DNA of 64,000 nt from Acidobacterium capsulatum ATCC 51196 (GTDB taxonomy: Bacteria > Acidobacteriota > Terriglobia > Terriglobales > Acidobacteriaceae), in contig NC_012483.1 in assembly GCF_000022565.1 (NCBI RefSeq), positions 4,063,357 through 4,127,356 on the forward strand. The letters run 5' to 3'. Below the pieces are notes generated by a model. The model saw nothing but the letters and a program-made list of their open reading frames with translations. It searched no databases and was not told where the DNA came from. The position numbers were made by a program, and so were the translations under genes. Numbering within the stretch: the stretch's first letter is position 1; each line of letters starts with the position of its first letter. Below, piece by piece: positions 54,601 to 62,052 of the stretch.

Positions 54601-55008
54601 TCAGGCGACTTCAACGCCGACGGCAATAACAGTGACTTTCCCTCGGTCGTTTCTTATAAACAGAAACACGGTCGCCGGAACTATGAGATTGGCCGCGGAA
54701 TATTCCCGACCTGTCCCGGTGGAGTGTTGCCTTGCGGCGACTTTACGCTGCCCAAGGTGGGGCAGGAGGGCAATGAGACCCCCAACCAATTCAGAAACCC
54801 CGGCTATGCGGACGTTGATCTGACGCTCGAAAAGACAGTTCCCGTCTATGCAAGTGTGAACCTTGAAATCAAGCTGGAGACCTTCAACCTGTTCAATCGC
54901 GTCAACCTTAATGGCGTAGACGCGAATCTGCAGGATGGCACCTTTGGTCAAACCAGCAGCACCCAATCCGCGCGAAATATGCTGTTGGGAGCCAAACTGA
55001 CATTTTGA
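51622..55008 (+). CDS. TonB-dependent receptor with carboxypeptidase-regulatory-like domain
   Basis: An 1128-residue Oar-like outer-membrane receptor. GTG start with aaggagg upstream. Signal peptide KLQLWSVAFVLCLCASWARA; regulatory-like domain about 27-110 (GTVKDPSGAAIPGAAVTLTN, YRFVSLAPGNYVVSATRSGF); plug about 115-250 (NMYIVDGLDVTSSI, IQVEMVTKSGTRHYHGYASE); barrel to the terminal aromatic F (LGAKLTF). It faces the binding-protein/kinase/regulator operon across about 210 bases and is its most likely target. A clear terminator follows. Confidence 0.93.
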   Translation: MRKKLQLWSVAFVLCLCASWARAQFTSGVQGTVKDPSGAAIPGAAVTLTNTGTGIKANTTSDAKGVYRFVSLAPGNYVVSATRSGFAEAKTAFTLTAGQTGNIPLSLAVGKISTSVTVTTQAPLLDTADSRNQLTLGQTALQNLPLGTLNPTALITLTPGVTGLGAGSATNFNTENHIDASANGRGQNGNMYIVDGLDVTSSIRPGVLNLTPNSDSIAEETIQSNTYTVDYGRASSIQVEMVTKSGTRHYHGYASEYYTYQGLQARGEFGVPQPQKLAPFHTNNMSFGLGGPVIPHRKFFFFGSWEPYLSLSSNGGSLISYEDPAFVNFARNVQPNSPEVQLMTKYPASNATFRKVLSTAGQAFGPENAAADTGCNTPSTDNIPCDTPVFDQGNFNSSSYNNSGQYDLRLDKSFKRDRLYGLFYRDTISEGGPAVRPAFNTTSHYYTFSIQGNETHTFSPTTLNEAFFGYNRIEGIAPSSGLFTVPVVNVNQLGTGWGDGFADGDYIQHSYHWRDVLTKIIGQHTIKVGYEGWHGDDIALFAGAYAQPTLTFSNMIDLINNDPYSEGGLAYNPISGKPAVRNYGYQETTGGVFAEDSWQASSKLTLNYGIRFDDFGNPYVALNGTVLANFHLGSGNTFEQRVANGYMKQQNHVFNHSMNWVFSPRAGFAYDPLGNGKWVVRGGVGLYHDYFTLGNAENGLGSNPPGPVVPTFYNNGSTAAPIFGYGTQNTFPFGFPYPAFKPEKLDAKGGIVGQQISVGGVDGNLSAPDTLNWSLAVAHQMTKNFVATVEYIGSHSSNLVTGGGNTGATSYGNDVNAFSGDLLDHPIFSNSGNYTGTGVQTRLNTSFGSLTYAFNGPRASYEAFVAAVKGRFAGRGFLTASYTHSKSMDDWQNYPVAYPYNQFYAPSPWDVPNRFSLGASYELPGLGLRNAVMRRVAGGWTLAGTAVLQSGEPFTVFTQAPLAISTTATDGTKVTSSNYPAERAAGHLQFAPGSGDFNADGNNSDFPSVVSYKQKHGRRNYEIGRGIFPTCPGGVLPCGDFTLPKVGQEGNETPNQFRNPGYADVDLTLEKTVPVYASVNLEIKLETFNLFNRVNLNGVDANLQDGTFGQTSSTQSARNMLLGAKLTF

Positions 55009-55029
55009 TTTTGCCTCCAAAAACTTGAA

Positions 55030-55060
55030 GAGCGGCGTGACAAGCGCCGCTCCTTTTTTT
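55030..55060 (+). terminator. Intrinsic terminator of the TonB receptor gene
   Basis: gagcggcg (55030-55037) pairs with cgccgctc (55045-55052), loop of 7 nt, followed by C and seven T residues; 22 nt after the stop codon. Confidence 0.9.
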
Positions 55061-55226
55061 GAGGGAAGTCGTAATTCCCCGGTCAGATACACATCAGACA
55101 ACCACGCCTGCCAGGATCGAGCGCCATGTGGAAAGATAGGCAGAGCCGAAACTTTCAGAGAACGCCCAGGATGAATTCCAGGAAGAAAATGATAATGACA
55201 ATAGCGCCGGATGAGATGCATATCCA

Positions 55227-56735
55227 ATGGTCATTGTGAAGAAGCGTAGAGAGGTGAGCAGCAAAGCAGGTTCCGCAGTTGTTTGCCTTGCGCTCGCCTG
55301 GATCATGGTGCCGTCTCATCCTGCCCGCGCCCAGAGCGCCGAACAGGGCACGCAGCAAGTCGTTCAGTTCCTGCAACAGCATGAGTATCGCCAGTCGCTG
55401 TCGCAAGCCGATCAGTTGCTTACGACGGCCCCGCGGGACTGCAGGCTGCTCTCACTGCGCGGCATGGCCTTAACTGGTCTGCAAAAGTCCGTGGAAGCGG
55501 AGCAGTCTTTCAAGCAGGCGCTGCGCAACTGTCCAAACGATTTGCTGGCTCTTGAAGGTGCGGCGCAGATTGCGTATGCGCAGCGGCAGCGGCAGGACGC
55601 GGTATTGCTCCTTCAGCGGATACTGAGAATCAATCCTGAGAATATGACAGCAAATGCTATGCTCGCCTCTATCTACCGATCAAGCGGAAAATGCGAGAAG
55701 GCTCTGCCGTATTTTGCCGCCAGTGCGCAGATGTTTCCTCAGAGGCCGCAGTACCAACAGGCGTATGCCTATTGTCTTGCTGACACTGCTCACTACGCCC
55801 AAGCGGCCGCGAACTATGAGCAGGTGTTGAGCCGACATCCCGGCAAGACAGCACGCTTCAATCTGGCCCTGGTGCAATGGAAGCTGCACAAAGAATCATT
55901 GGCGCTGGCGACCTTGAGACCCTTGCTCAAAGATGCGCGACAGGAGTCGGTCATGACTCTCGGCGCGCTGTTGGCTGAGGATACCGGCGACACTCCTCTC
56001 GCGGTAAAGTTATTGCGGGCAGCGATTGCGGCGGAGCCACGGGATGAGATGAACTATCTTGAGTTCGCTCAGATCGCCTTTGATCATCGTTCGCCGCAGG
56101 TGGGCATTGATATGCTAAACGCCGGACTCACGCAATTGCCAAATGCTGCGCAGCTATACCTGGCCCGTGGGGTGCTGGAAGTTCAGATATCTCATTTCAA
56201 CGCGGCCATTGCGGACTTTCAAAGGGCTCATAAGCTTGCGCCACAGCTTTCGCTGGCAATGGATGCGATGGGCATCATGGAAAGTCAGCAATACAAGCAG
56301 ACTTCAGCTTTACAGTTATACCGCAAAGAAGCCAGGTCGCATCCGAAGGACGGTCTGTTGCAATATTTGTATGCTGAGGCGCTCTCAGAGGCGAACCCAA
56401 CAAAAGATGCGAGTATAGAAGCGATTGCAGCCGCAAGGAAATCGGTGGAGTCTGAGCCCGGTTATGCGCCGGCGCGAGATCTGTTGGCGCTCTTGTATCT
56501 GCGCATCCACAATTCTCAGCAAGCACTCAAAGAGGCACAGACGGCATTGAAGATTAACCCTTCGGATCAGGTCGCCCTCTACCACGAGATTATGGCCTGT
56601 CGCCAGTTGGGCCAGAAGACTCAAGTGCAGGAATTGGTGAAGCGGCTCGCAGTCATGCGCACTGAGAAGGCTCGGCAGCAGAAGACCGGCCACCGGTACG
56701 TACTGCAAGATGAGATAACTCACACGAAACCGTAA
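55227..56735 (+). CDS. Exported tetratricopeptide repeat protein
   Basis: A 502-residue protein with a signal peptide (AVVCLALAWIMVPSHPARAQ) and about 10-12 TPR units through to residue 480 (for example ALRNCPNDLLALEGAAQIAY, ALPYFAASAQMFPQRPQYQQ, LKINPSDQVALYHEIMACRQ). TPR arrays bind proteins and have no catalytic role. Such proteins often accompany TonB receptor genes in Acidobacteria. The terminator before it means it has its own promoter. Function unknown; a periplasmic scaffold is the likely role. Confidence 0.88.
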   Translation: MVIVKKRREVSSKAGSAVVCLALAWIMVPSHPARAQSAEQGTQQVVQFLQQHEYRQSLSQADQLLTTAPRDCRLLSLRGMALTGLQKSVEAEQSFKQALRNCPNDLLALEGAAQIAYAQRQRQDAVLLLQRILRINPENMTANAMLASIYRSSGKCEKALPYFAASAQMFPQRPQYQQAYAYCLADTAHYAQAAANYEQVLSRHPGKTARFNLALVQWKLHKESLALATLRPLLKDARQESVMTLGALLAEDTGDTPLAVKLLRAAIAAEPRDEMNYLEFAQIAFDHRSPQVGIDMLNAGLTQLPNAAQLYLARGVLEVQISHFNAAIADFQRAHKLAPQLSLAMDAMGIMESQQYKQTSALQLYRKEARSHPKDGLLQYLYAEALSEANPTKDASIEAIAAARKSVESEPGYAPARDLLALLYLRIHNSQQALKEAQTALKINPSDQVALYHEIMACRQLGQKTQVQELVKRLAVMRTEKARQQKTGHRYVLQDEITHTKP

Positions 56736-57296
56736 ACCCTCCGATATCCCGGCATCGGCAAGCTGACCTGATGTGCGGAGTGAGAAGACGTTTGTCTCAA
56801 CCGCACTGCCCGGCGATGGCTGGGCAGCATCCAGCGCTGCAGGCTTCCGCTCCATCGGGGAATATCCATTCTTCGCGGGGTCAGTTACCTGATCTCGGCA
56901 ACGCTCGCAGCACAGGGGGGAGATCCATTCCAACCGGTCGCCGCCTTCCTTCCAGCCGCTACTGCGTGGCCGATCTCCCGCCAAGCCATACGCAGCGGAC
57001 TTAAAATCCGCAGGCCGCAAGGCCGTGGGGTTCAAGTCCCCTCCGGGCATCAATCCTGCCCACGCTCGCGCACCTCGGGAGATGCCTGCTTTCCACCGGC
57101 AGATGCTCCGATGGCCCATCGCTCAATGACCGCGCACATTCACAGAAGAACAGCAGACCCCGGCAATCTTCCTTCTCCCGGGGCAAACTACAGATCTAAG
57201 CAAACTCTAAGGAACGACCGCCGATTACGGCATCCTCCATGCCCTGCGTTCTAGTGCATTGCCGCGTGCGGTGTGGTGCTGCCCGAGGAGGTCCGA
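56736..57296. other. Intergenic region with a tRNA-Leu remnant
   Basis: About 560 bases. The only recognised item is the tRNA-Leu-like 3' part at 56987-57049. Hairpins: ctgccc...gggcag (56806-56827) and an imperfect ccccgg/cccgggg pair (near 57157-57183). No integrase or other gene is visible; the minus-strand frame 56385-57119 is not coding. Confidence 0.4.
56987..57049 (+). pseudogene. tRNA-Leu (UAA) 3' part, unsplit, 5' half degenerate
   Basis: Contains an uninterrupted anticodon arm GCGGA-CTTAAAA-TCCGC (56995-57011), a long variable arm (GGCC-gcaa-GGCC), a T arm (GGGG-TTCAAGT-CCCC) and a 3' acceptor strand CCGGGCA. Upstream sequence does not give the matching GCCCGG acceptor strand at the right distance, nor a D arm with the GG pair, so it is not a functional tRNA. 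It is either a decayed tRNA or the 3' duplicate left by an island that integrated at a tRNA-Leu gene. Confidence 0.6.
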
Positions 57297-58538
57297 TTGC
57301 GCGCTGTTCATTTTTCCCAGCCTGAGTATGCCCGCCGATTTCAATGCATCGGTTCCTCTTGCGAGGAAGACTGCTGCAGCGGCTGGCAGGTGACCGTCGA
57401 TAAACCCTCCTATGATCGGTTCAAGGCGATCGACGACGATGAACTGCGACCCATCTTCGAGCAACATCTTCAACCTCTCACCGAGCAGCAGAAGCAGCAG
57501 CATCCCTCCGTATTCGCCATCATCCAGATGCTGCCATCCGGTGCCTGTCCCTTTCTCTCCACCGAACGGCTGTGCAGCATTCAGCTCAAGCGCGGACCTG
57601 AGTCGCTCTGCAAGACCTGTGCAACATTTCCGCGCATGCCCCGCGTCATTGACGAGAAGCACGAGACAGCGTTGTCCCTCTCCTGCCCCGAGGCGGCCCG
57701 CATCGTGCTGCTCGAAGAGGATCTGCAAATCTCTTCCCCTGATTCAACCCCTCTGCTTTGGGACGATCAGGCCCCGCCCGCCCCGGAGGTGAGGAATTAC
57801 TTCTGGCATATAAGAGAGTTCACCATTCAATTGCTGCGCAATCGAAGTTATCTGCTCTGGCAGCGATTGTTTCTTCTCGGAACCTTCGCCCGCCGCCTGG
57901 ACGCCATCGGTCACGGCCAGCTGGAAAGGGGATTTCCCAGCTTTCTTCTCGACTTTGAAAACGCCATTGCCTCCGGCCGGCTGCATGCCTCCATGGAGAC
58001 GATTCCGCCCAACCTTCCCCTTCAGCTCGACCTGCTCATCACCATGATCAACCTACGCCTGGGCGCTCCTCTTGTTTCCCGGCGCCTTCTGGAAACCATT
58101 GAAGATTTCGGAAAGGGAATTGGTCATCTGCCCGGCGTTACCACCGCGATGCTGGCGGCCCGCTACGATGCGGCCTGGCAGCAATACGCAAAACCTTTCT
58201 TTGAGCAGCATCCCCACTTTCTTGAGAACTATCTCATCAATCAGGTCTACCGGAATCTCTTCCCCTTCGGAGAAGAGCTTTTTAGGCCAGGTGCCATTCA
58301 GGAGCCCGCCAAACACTTTGCGCGCCTGGCAATCCACTACTCTCTCATCAAGGGAGTCTTGATCGGCGTGGCAGGGTGCTATCAGAAGAACTTCAGCCTT
58401 GAGATCGCGGTCAAAACAGTTCAGTCGCTTTACAGGAATTTTGAGCATCACGCGAAATTCCTCGACGACATTCAGATGCTCCTGGCCGAGCGCGGTTTAG
58501 ACAACGCCTATGGGCTGACGATGCTGCTGCGCAATTGA
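57297..58538 (+). CDS. FliB-like lysine-N-methylase family, Cys-rich
   Basis: A 413-residue cytoplasmic protein. TTG 57297 is chosen because aggagg lies 5 nt before it; a GTG at 57273 is also open. The Cys cluster CIGSSCEEDCCSGW, CPFLSTERLCSIQL, SLCKTCATFPR and LSCPEAARIVLL is the hallmark of FliB, which methylates flagellin lysines in Salmonella and probably binds an iron-sulfur cluster. No flagellar gene is present in the window, and this family occurs in non-flagellated bacteria, so its target here may be another protein. The rest is helical with no known motif. Confidence 0.85.
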   Translation: MRAVHFSQPEYARRFQCIGSSCEEDCCSGWQVTVDKPSYDRFKAIDDDELRPIFEQHLQPLTEQQKQQHPSVFAIIQMLPSGACPFLSTERLCSIQLKRGPESLCKTCATFPRMPRVIDEKHETALSLSCPEAARIVLLEEDLQISSPDSTPLLWDDQAPPAPEVRNYFWHIREFTIQLLRNRSYLLWQRLFLLGTFARRLDAIGHGQLERGFPSFLLDFENAIASGRLHASMETIPPNLPLQLDLLITMINLRLGAPLVSRRLLETIEDFGKGIGHLPGVTTAMLAARYDAAWQQYAKPFFEQHPHFLENYLINQVYRNLFPFGEELFRPGAIQEPAKHFARLAIHYSLIKGVLIGVAGCYQKNFSLEIAVKTVQSLYRNFEHHAKFLDDIQMLLAERGLDNAYGLTMLLRN

Positions 58539-58638
58539 GCCTCCGTATAATCCCGCAGCTCTTCCATCCTCGATATACTCATCTGTCTGCTTCCGTCCGA
58601 ACCGGAGCAGGGCACACATCACCACATCTGGAGCGCCC

Positions 58639-60012
58639 ATGCCCTCACCTGCCGTCGATTACGCCCGCCAGCACCAGTCCCGCTTTCTTGACGAACTCAA
58701 GGATCTGCTGCGCATCCCCTCGGTCTCCACGCTGCCCGAGCACAAGGCCGACGTTCGCCGCGCCGCCGAGTGGCTTGCCGCCGAGCTCACGCGCATCGGC
58801 ATGCAGCACGTCGAGGTCATCGACACGCCCGGCCATCCGCTCGTCTATGCCGACTGGCTCCACGCCGCCGGCAAGCCCACCTGCCTCGCCTACGGCCACT
58901 ATGACGTGCAGCCCGCAGACCCGCTCGATGAATGGAAGACCCCACCCTTCGAGCCCACCGAGCGCGACGGCAACCTCTACGCGCGCGGAGCCGTCGATGA
59001 CAAAGGCCAGATGTACATGCACGTCAAAGCCCTCGAATCCCTCCTGGCCACCTCCGGCGGCAAGCTGCCCATCAACATTCGTGTGCTGCTCGAGGGCGAA
59101 GAAGAAGTCGGCGGCGAGCAGATCGCGGCCTTCGTGCAGCGCCACCCCGAGCGCCTTCAGTCAGACTTTGCGCTCATCTCTGACACCGAGCTCTTCGCCG
59201 CCGACCTGCCCACCCTCTGCGTCGGCCTGCGCGGCATGATCTACACCGAAATCGAAGTCCGCGGAGCCATGACCGACCTTCACTCCGGCATGTACGGCGG
59301 AGCCGCGCCCAACCCCTTCGTCGCCCTCTGCCAGATCATCGCCCAGCTCAAGGACGCCAACGGCCGCGTCCAGGTCCCCGGCTTCTATGACCGCGTCGAG
59401 GCCCCCACCCCCGACGAACTCGCCGCCTGGAAGTCGCTGCCCTTCGACGAGGAGCACTACCGCAAGAGCGAAATCGGCTCACCCACCCTCACCGGCGAAC
59501 CCGGCTACGGCGTCCTTGAGCGCACCTGGGCTCGCCCCACACTCGACGTCCACGGCATGCCCGGCGGCTTCACTGGCGCCGGAGCCAAGACCGTCATTCC
59601 CGCCAAGGCCACTGCCAAGGTCTCCATGCGCCTTGTCCCGGCCATGACCGCCGAAGACACCTTCGCCAAATACAAAAAGTTTGTTGAATCCCTCTGCCCG
59701 GCCGGAGTCACCGTCGAGGTCCGCCTCATCCATCAGGGCGAGGCGATGGTCATCGATACCGCGAATCCTTATATAGAGGCCGCCACCCGCGCCCTCAAAG
59801 AAATCTGGGGCAAAGACACCGTCTTCATCCGTTCCGGCGGTTCCATCCCCATCGTCGGGGACTTCAAGCGATACTTGAAGTTGCCCTCCGTAATGATGGG
59901 ATTCGGCTTGCCCGACGACAACCTCCACGCCCCCAACGAAAAGTTCCACATCGCCAACTTCCATCGCGGCATCGAGTCCATCATCCGCTTCTGGGAAGAG
60001 ACCGCAAAGTAG
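58639..60012 (+). CDS. M20 family metallopeptidase (dipeptidase type)
   Basis: A 457-residue cytoplasmic di-zinc peptidase. Motifs in order: YGHYDVQPADPLDEWKTPPF (first His and Asp), YARGAVDDKGQMYMHVKALE (bridging Asp), LLEGEEEVGGEQIAAFV (catalytic Glu-Glu), SDTELFAADLPTLCVGLRGM (Asp ligand), DLHSGMYGGAAPNP in the lid domain, and ADDNLHAPNEKF-like DDNLHAPNEKFHIANFHRGI near the end with the last His. This is the carnosinase/CNDP-like branch, which splits dipeptides or acylated amino acids. Stands alone; followed by hairpin repeats. Confidence 0.95.
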   Translation: MPSPAVDYARQHQSRFLDELKDLLRIPSVSTLPEHKADVRRAAEWLAAELTRIGMQHVEVIDTPGHPLVYADWLHAAGKPTCLAYGHYDVQPADPLDEWKTPPFEPTERDGNLYARGAVDDKGQMYMHVKALESLLATSGGKLPINIRVLLEGEEEVGGEQIAAFVQRHPERLQSDFALISDTELFAADLPTLCVGLRGMIYTEIEVRGAMTDLHSGMYGGAAPNPFVALCQIIAQLKDANGRVQVPGFYDRVEAPTPDELAAWKSLPFDEEHYRKSEIGSPTLTGEPGYGVLERTWARPTLDVHGMPGGFTGAGAKTVIPAKATAKVSMRLVPAMTAEDTFAKYKKFVESLCPAGVTVEVRLIHQGEAMVIDTANPYIEAATRALKEIWGKDTVFIRSGGSIPIVGDFKRYLKLPSVMMGFGLPDDNLHAPNEKFHIANFHRGIESIIRFWEETAK

Positions 60013-60050
60013 GGAACTGGCGCCCGCCAAGAGCCTCGGAGACCACATAT

Positions 60051-60117
60051 CCGTATCAGGGCACGGCTTCAGCCGTGCCGCTGACGGCTCTTGGAATGAG
60101 GGCTTCAGGCCCTGCAA
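60051..60117 (+). repeat. Hairpin repeat type A, copy 1
   Basis: ccgtatcagggcacggcttc begins the unit; gcacggct/agccgtgc forms an 8-bp stem, followed by a spacer and gagggcttcaggccct. The same layout recurs at 60282 and 63461. Confidence 0.7.
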
Positions 60118-60150
60118 GGGTGCCCCGGGTCCGTCCCTTCGGACCCGGGA
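60117..60150 (+). repeat. Hairpin repeat type B, copy 1
   Basis: gggtgccccgggtccgtccc followed by ttcggacccggga; ccgggtccg/cggacccgg form a strong stem. A near-identical copy is at 63745. Confidence 0.65.
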
Positions 60151-60204
60151 CCAACAACTTCTCACCGTGTCATCCCTACCAAAGCTCCGGCCCTAATCCC
60201 TTAT

Positions 60205-60243
60205 CATCCCGACCGAACGAAGTGAGCGGAGGGACCTGCATTC
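60205..60243 (+). repeat. Dispersed repeat type C, copy 1
   Basis: catcccgaccgaacgaagtg followed by agcggagggacctgcattc; near-identical to 63688-63726. Confidence 0.65.
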
Positions 60244-60281
60244 TCCCGCGTCCGGCCATACCCCCTCCAGGAACTGCGCGC

Positions 60282-60349
60282 ATGTATCAGGGCACGGCTT
60301 TAGCCGTGCCGTTAACTGCTCTTAGAATGAGGGCTTCAGCCCCTGCAAG
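60282..60349 (+). repeat. Hairpin repeat type A, copy 2
   Basis: tgtatcagggcacggcttta then gccgtgcc; stem ggcacggct/agccgtgcc; followed after a spacer by gagggcttcagcccctgcaa. Close to copy 1 across its length. Confidence 0.7.
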
Positions 60350-60465
60350 CACCCCATTCAAGTATCATTCTGGCTTGCGTAGGGCCTTCCTCCTATCTCT
60401 TTCCCCATCGAGCTTCTCTCAAAAGCAGGCATCATCTGATCCGCAAACTGAGCTAAAATGATCCC

Positions 60466-60936
60466 ATGCGGCCCGCTCCAAAAGGCCGCCGCGAGGCACC
60501 CATCATGGTCAAGCCCGATCAAATCGCCGAAGTCATGGGCGGCACCGCCATCCTCGGCCACACCATACACTCTCTCCGCGACCTCGAACTCACCGTCTCC
60601 ACCGGCCTTCCCAAGCGGGCCCTGCGCCTCGCCGTCGAGCGCGTCTACCCGGCTCGCAGCGACGCCCGCCGCGCCCTGTTTCGTGTCGTGCCCGAGGCCA
60701 CCTACAAGCGCCGCACCCGTCTTTCTCCTGCCGAGAGTGAGCGCACCGAGCGCCTTGCCCGCGTCATCGCCGCCGCGGAGCACGTCTGGGGCGCCCGCGA
60801 CTCGGCCCGCGAATGGCTCACCCGCCCGCATCCCGAGCTGGGCGACCGCACCCCGCTCGACGCCGCGCTCAGCGAAGTCGGCGCGCGCCAGGTCGAGGAA
60901 CTGCTTGACCGCATCCTCTACGGCATCCCCGCCTGA
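60466..60936 (+). CDS. Xre/ParS-type antitoxin of a RES-Xre toxin-antitoxin pair
   Basis: A 156-residue protein. The N-terminal helix-turn-helix-like part (DQIAEVMGGTAILGHTIHSL, LTVSTGLPKRALRLAVERVY) is followed by the C-terminal ParS/MbcA toxin-binding domain (ESERTERLARVIAAAEHVWG, AREWLTRPHPELGDRTPLDA, EVGARQVEELLDRILYGIPA), including the typical W-L-x-x-P-x-x-x-L-G-x-x-x-P sequence. It blocks the RES toxin active site and represses the operon. The start is uncertain between 60466 and 60505. Its stop overlaps the toxin ATG by one base. Confidence 0.92.
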   Translation: MRPAPKGRREAPIMVKPDQIAEVMGGTAILGHTIHSLRDLELTVSTGLPKRALRLAVERVYPARSDARRALFRVVPEATYKRRTRLSPAESERTERLARVIAAAEHVWGARDSAREWLTRPHPELGDRTPLDAALSEVGARQVEELLDRILYGIPA

Positions 60937-61394
60937 TGCAGGCTTACCGCATCGCCGACCGCCGCTACCCGCTGCTCGATGGCATGGGCGCGGCACGCAT
61001 CGGCGGCCGCTGGAACTCCCCCGGCCATCCCGTCATCTATGCCGCCCAAACCTACTCCGGTGCTCTACTCGAAATCCTGGTCCACGCCAATCTCAACCGT
61101 CTGCCGCCCACGCAGGTCGCTGTCGAGCTGACCATCCCTGACACACTCCCCATCGAGCGCCTCGCCCCTGCCGATCTGCCCGGCTGGGACGCCCCCAACC
61201 TCGCCGCCAGCCGCAAGTTCGGTGACCGCTGGCTGCAGGAGCAGCGTACCGCCGTCCTCATGGTGCCAGCCCTCGTCACCCACGGCCACGAGCACAACGT
61301 GCTGCTCAACCCCGCTCATTCTGACTTCGCCCGCATCACTGCAAGCCCCCCGCAGGAGGTCGCCTGGGATGACCGTCTCTTCCACCGCAAATAG
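60936..61394 (+). CDS. RES domain NAD+ phosphorylase toxin
   Basis: A 152-residue toxin of the RES family, which degrades NAD+ when not bound by its Xre partner. Conserved residues are in place: Arg-Trp in RIGGRWNSPGHPVIYAAQTY, followed by the Glu of SGALLEILVHAN; the end reads NVLLNPAHSDF then DDRLF, as expected. Full length and apparently intact. ATG overlaps the antitoxin TGA. The mobA start lies within its last 26 nt, so the TA pair leads into the downstream housekeeping genes. Confidence 0.93.
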   Translation: MQAYRIADRRYPLLDGMGAARIGGRWNSPGHPVIYAAQTYSGALLEILVHANLNRLPPTQVAVELTIPDTLPIERLAPADLPGWDAPNLAASRKFGDRWLQEQRTAVLMVPALVTHGHEHNVLLNPAHSDFARITASPPQEVAWDDRLFHRK

Positions 61395-62052
61395 CCCCAC
61401 TCCCAGCCTGCGCGCCTTCCTGCTCGCCGGCGGCCGCAGCTCCCGCATGGGGCAGGACAAAGCCCTGCTCCCCATCCACGGCCAGCCGCTGGTCGAGCAA
61501 ATGCTCGCAAGGCTCCGCGCCCTCGGTCTGGAAGCCACCATCTGCGGTAATCGTCCTGATCTCGCCGCCTACGCGACCATCCTTCCGGACGCCGCCGAAG
61601 CCTGCGGACCCCTCGGCGGCATCACCGCCGCACTCGAAGCCTCTCCCGCCGAGCTCAACCTCGTCCTCGCGGTCGATCTCCCGGCCCTCCCCGTCGAGTT
61701 CCTCCGCTGGCTCACCCTCCGCGCCGCGCTCACCGGCGCCCCTGCCACCATTCCGTATGCCTTGGGCCGCCCCCAGCCGCTTTGCGCCGTTTATCACCGC
61801 AATCTGGCCCCAGGCCTGCGGCAATCCCTCGCTTCGGGCGATTACCGCATCATGAGTGCAGTCCATCGGGTCGCTTCCCGCATCGATACGTTTATGGTCG
61901 AACAGGTCGCAGCCGCCGGAGCATTCAGCCTCACGCCGCCCCTGCCGCCCGTGTACACATGGTTTCGTAACCTCAACACCCCTCAGGACGCAGCCCGCTT
62001 TGCCGCATCTCATCCATCGAATAAGCTGGAAGGAAACGAGACCGCCGATTGA
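61369..62052 (+). CDS. mobA: Molybdenum cofactor guanylyltransferase MobA
   Basis: A 227-residue nucleotidyltransferase that joins GMP to molybdopterin to form the bis-MGD precursor. Start MTVSSTANSPTPSLRAFLLA at 61369 with aggagg about 11 nt before. Signature LLAGGRSSRMGQDKALLPI, then RPDLAAYATILPDAAEACGP, LGGITAAL, LNLVLAVDLPALPVEFL (metal Asp) and GRPQPLCAVYHRNL. The C-terminal WFRNLNTPQDAARFAAS (F-x-N-x-N-T-P) confirms MobA. It overlaps the RES toxin and is followed by an ABC ATPase with TTGA overlap, so four or more genes may share one transcript. Confidence 0.93.
   Translation: MTVSSTANSPTPSLRAFLLAGGRSSRMGQDKALLPIHGQPLVEQMLARLRALGLEATICGNRPDLAAYATILPDAAEACGPLGGITAALEASPAELNLVLAVDLPALPVEFLRWLTLRAALTGAPATIPYALGRPQPLCAVYHRNLAPGLRQSLASGDYRIMSAVHRVASRIDTFMVEQVAAAGAFSLTPPLPPVYTWFRNLNTPQDAARFAASHPSNKLEGNETAD

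Larger units (their letters stand above)
60013..60465. other. Repeat-rich intergenic region
   Basis: About 450 bases filled mostly with dispersed repeat units (listed separately) between the M20 peptidase and the Xre-RES pair. No gene is supported. Confidence 0.5.

Noticed and set aside
55150..55235. Hydrophobic 20-residue peptide on the minus strand
   Set aside because: The membrane-like frame has no start codon near it; the frame with an ATG is not hydrophobic in the right place.
56806..57052. Second intron-split tRNA-Leu starting at TGCCCGG (56807)
   Set aside because: The acceptor strand would pair, but there is no D arm, no group I core motif and no splice-site pairing in between.
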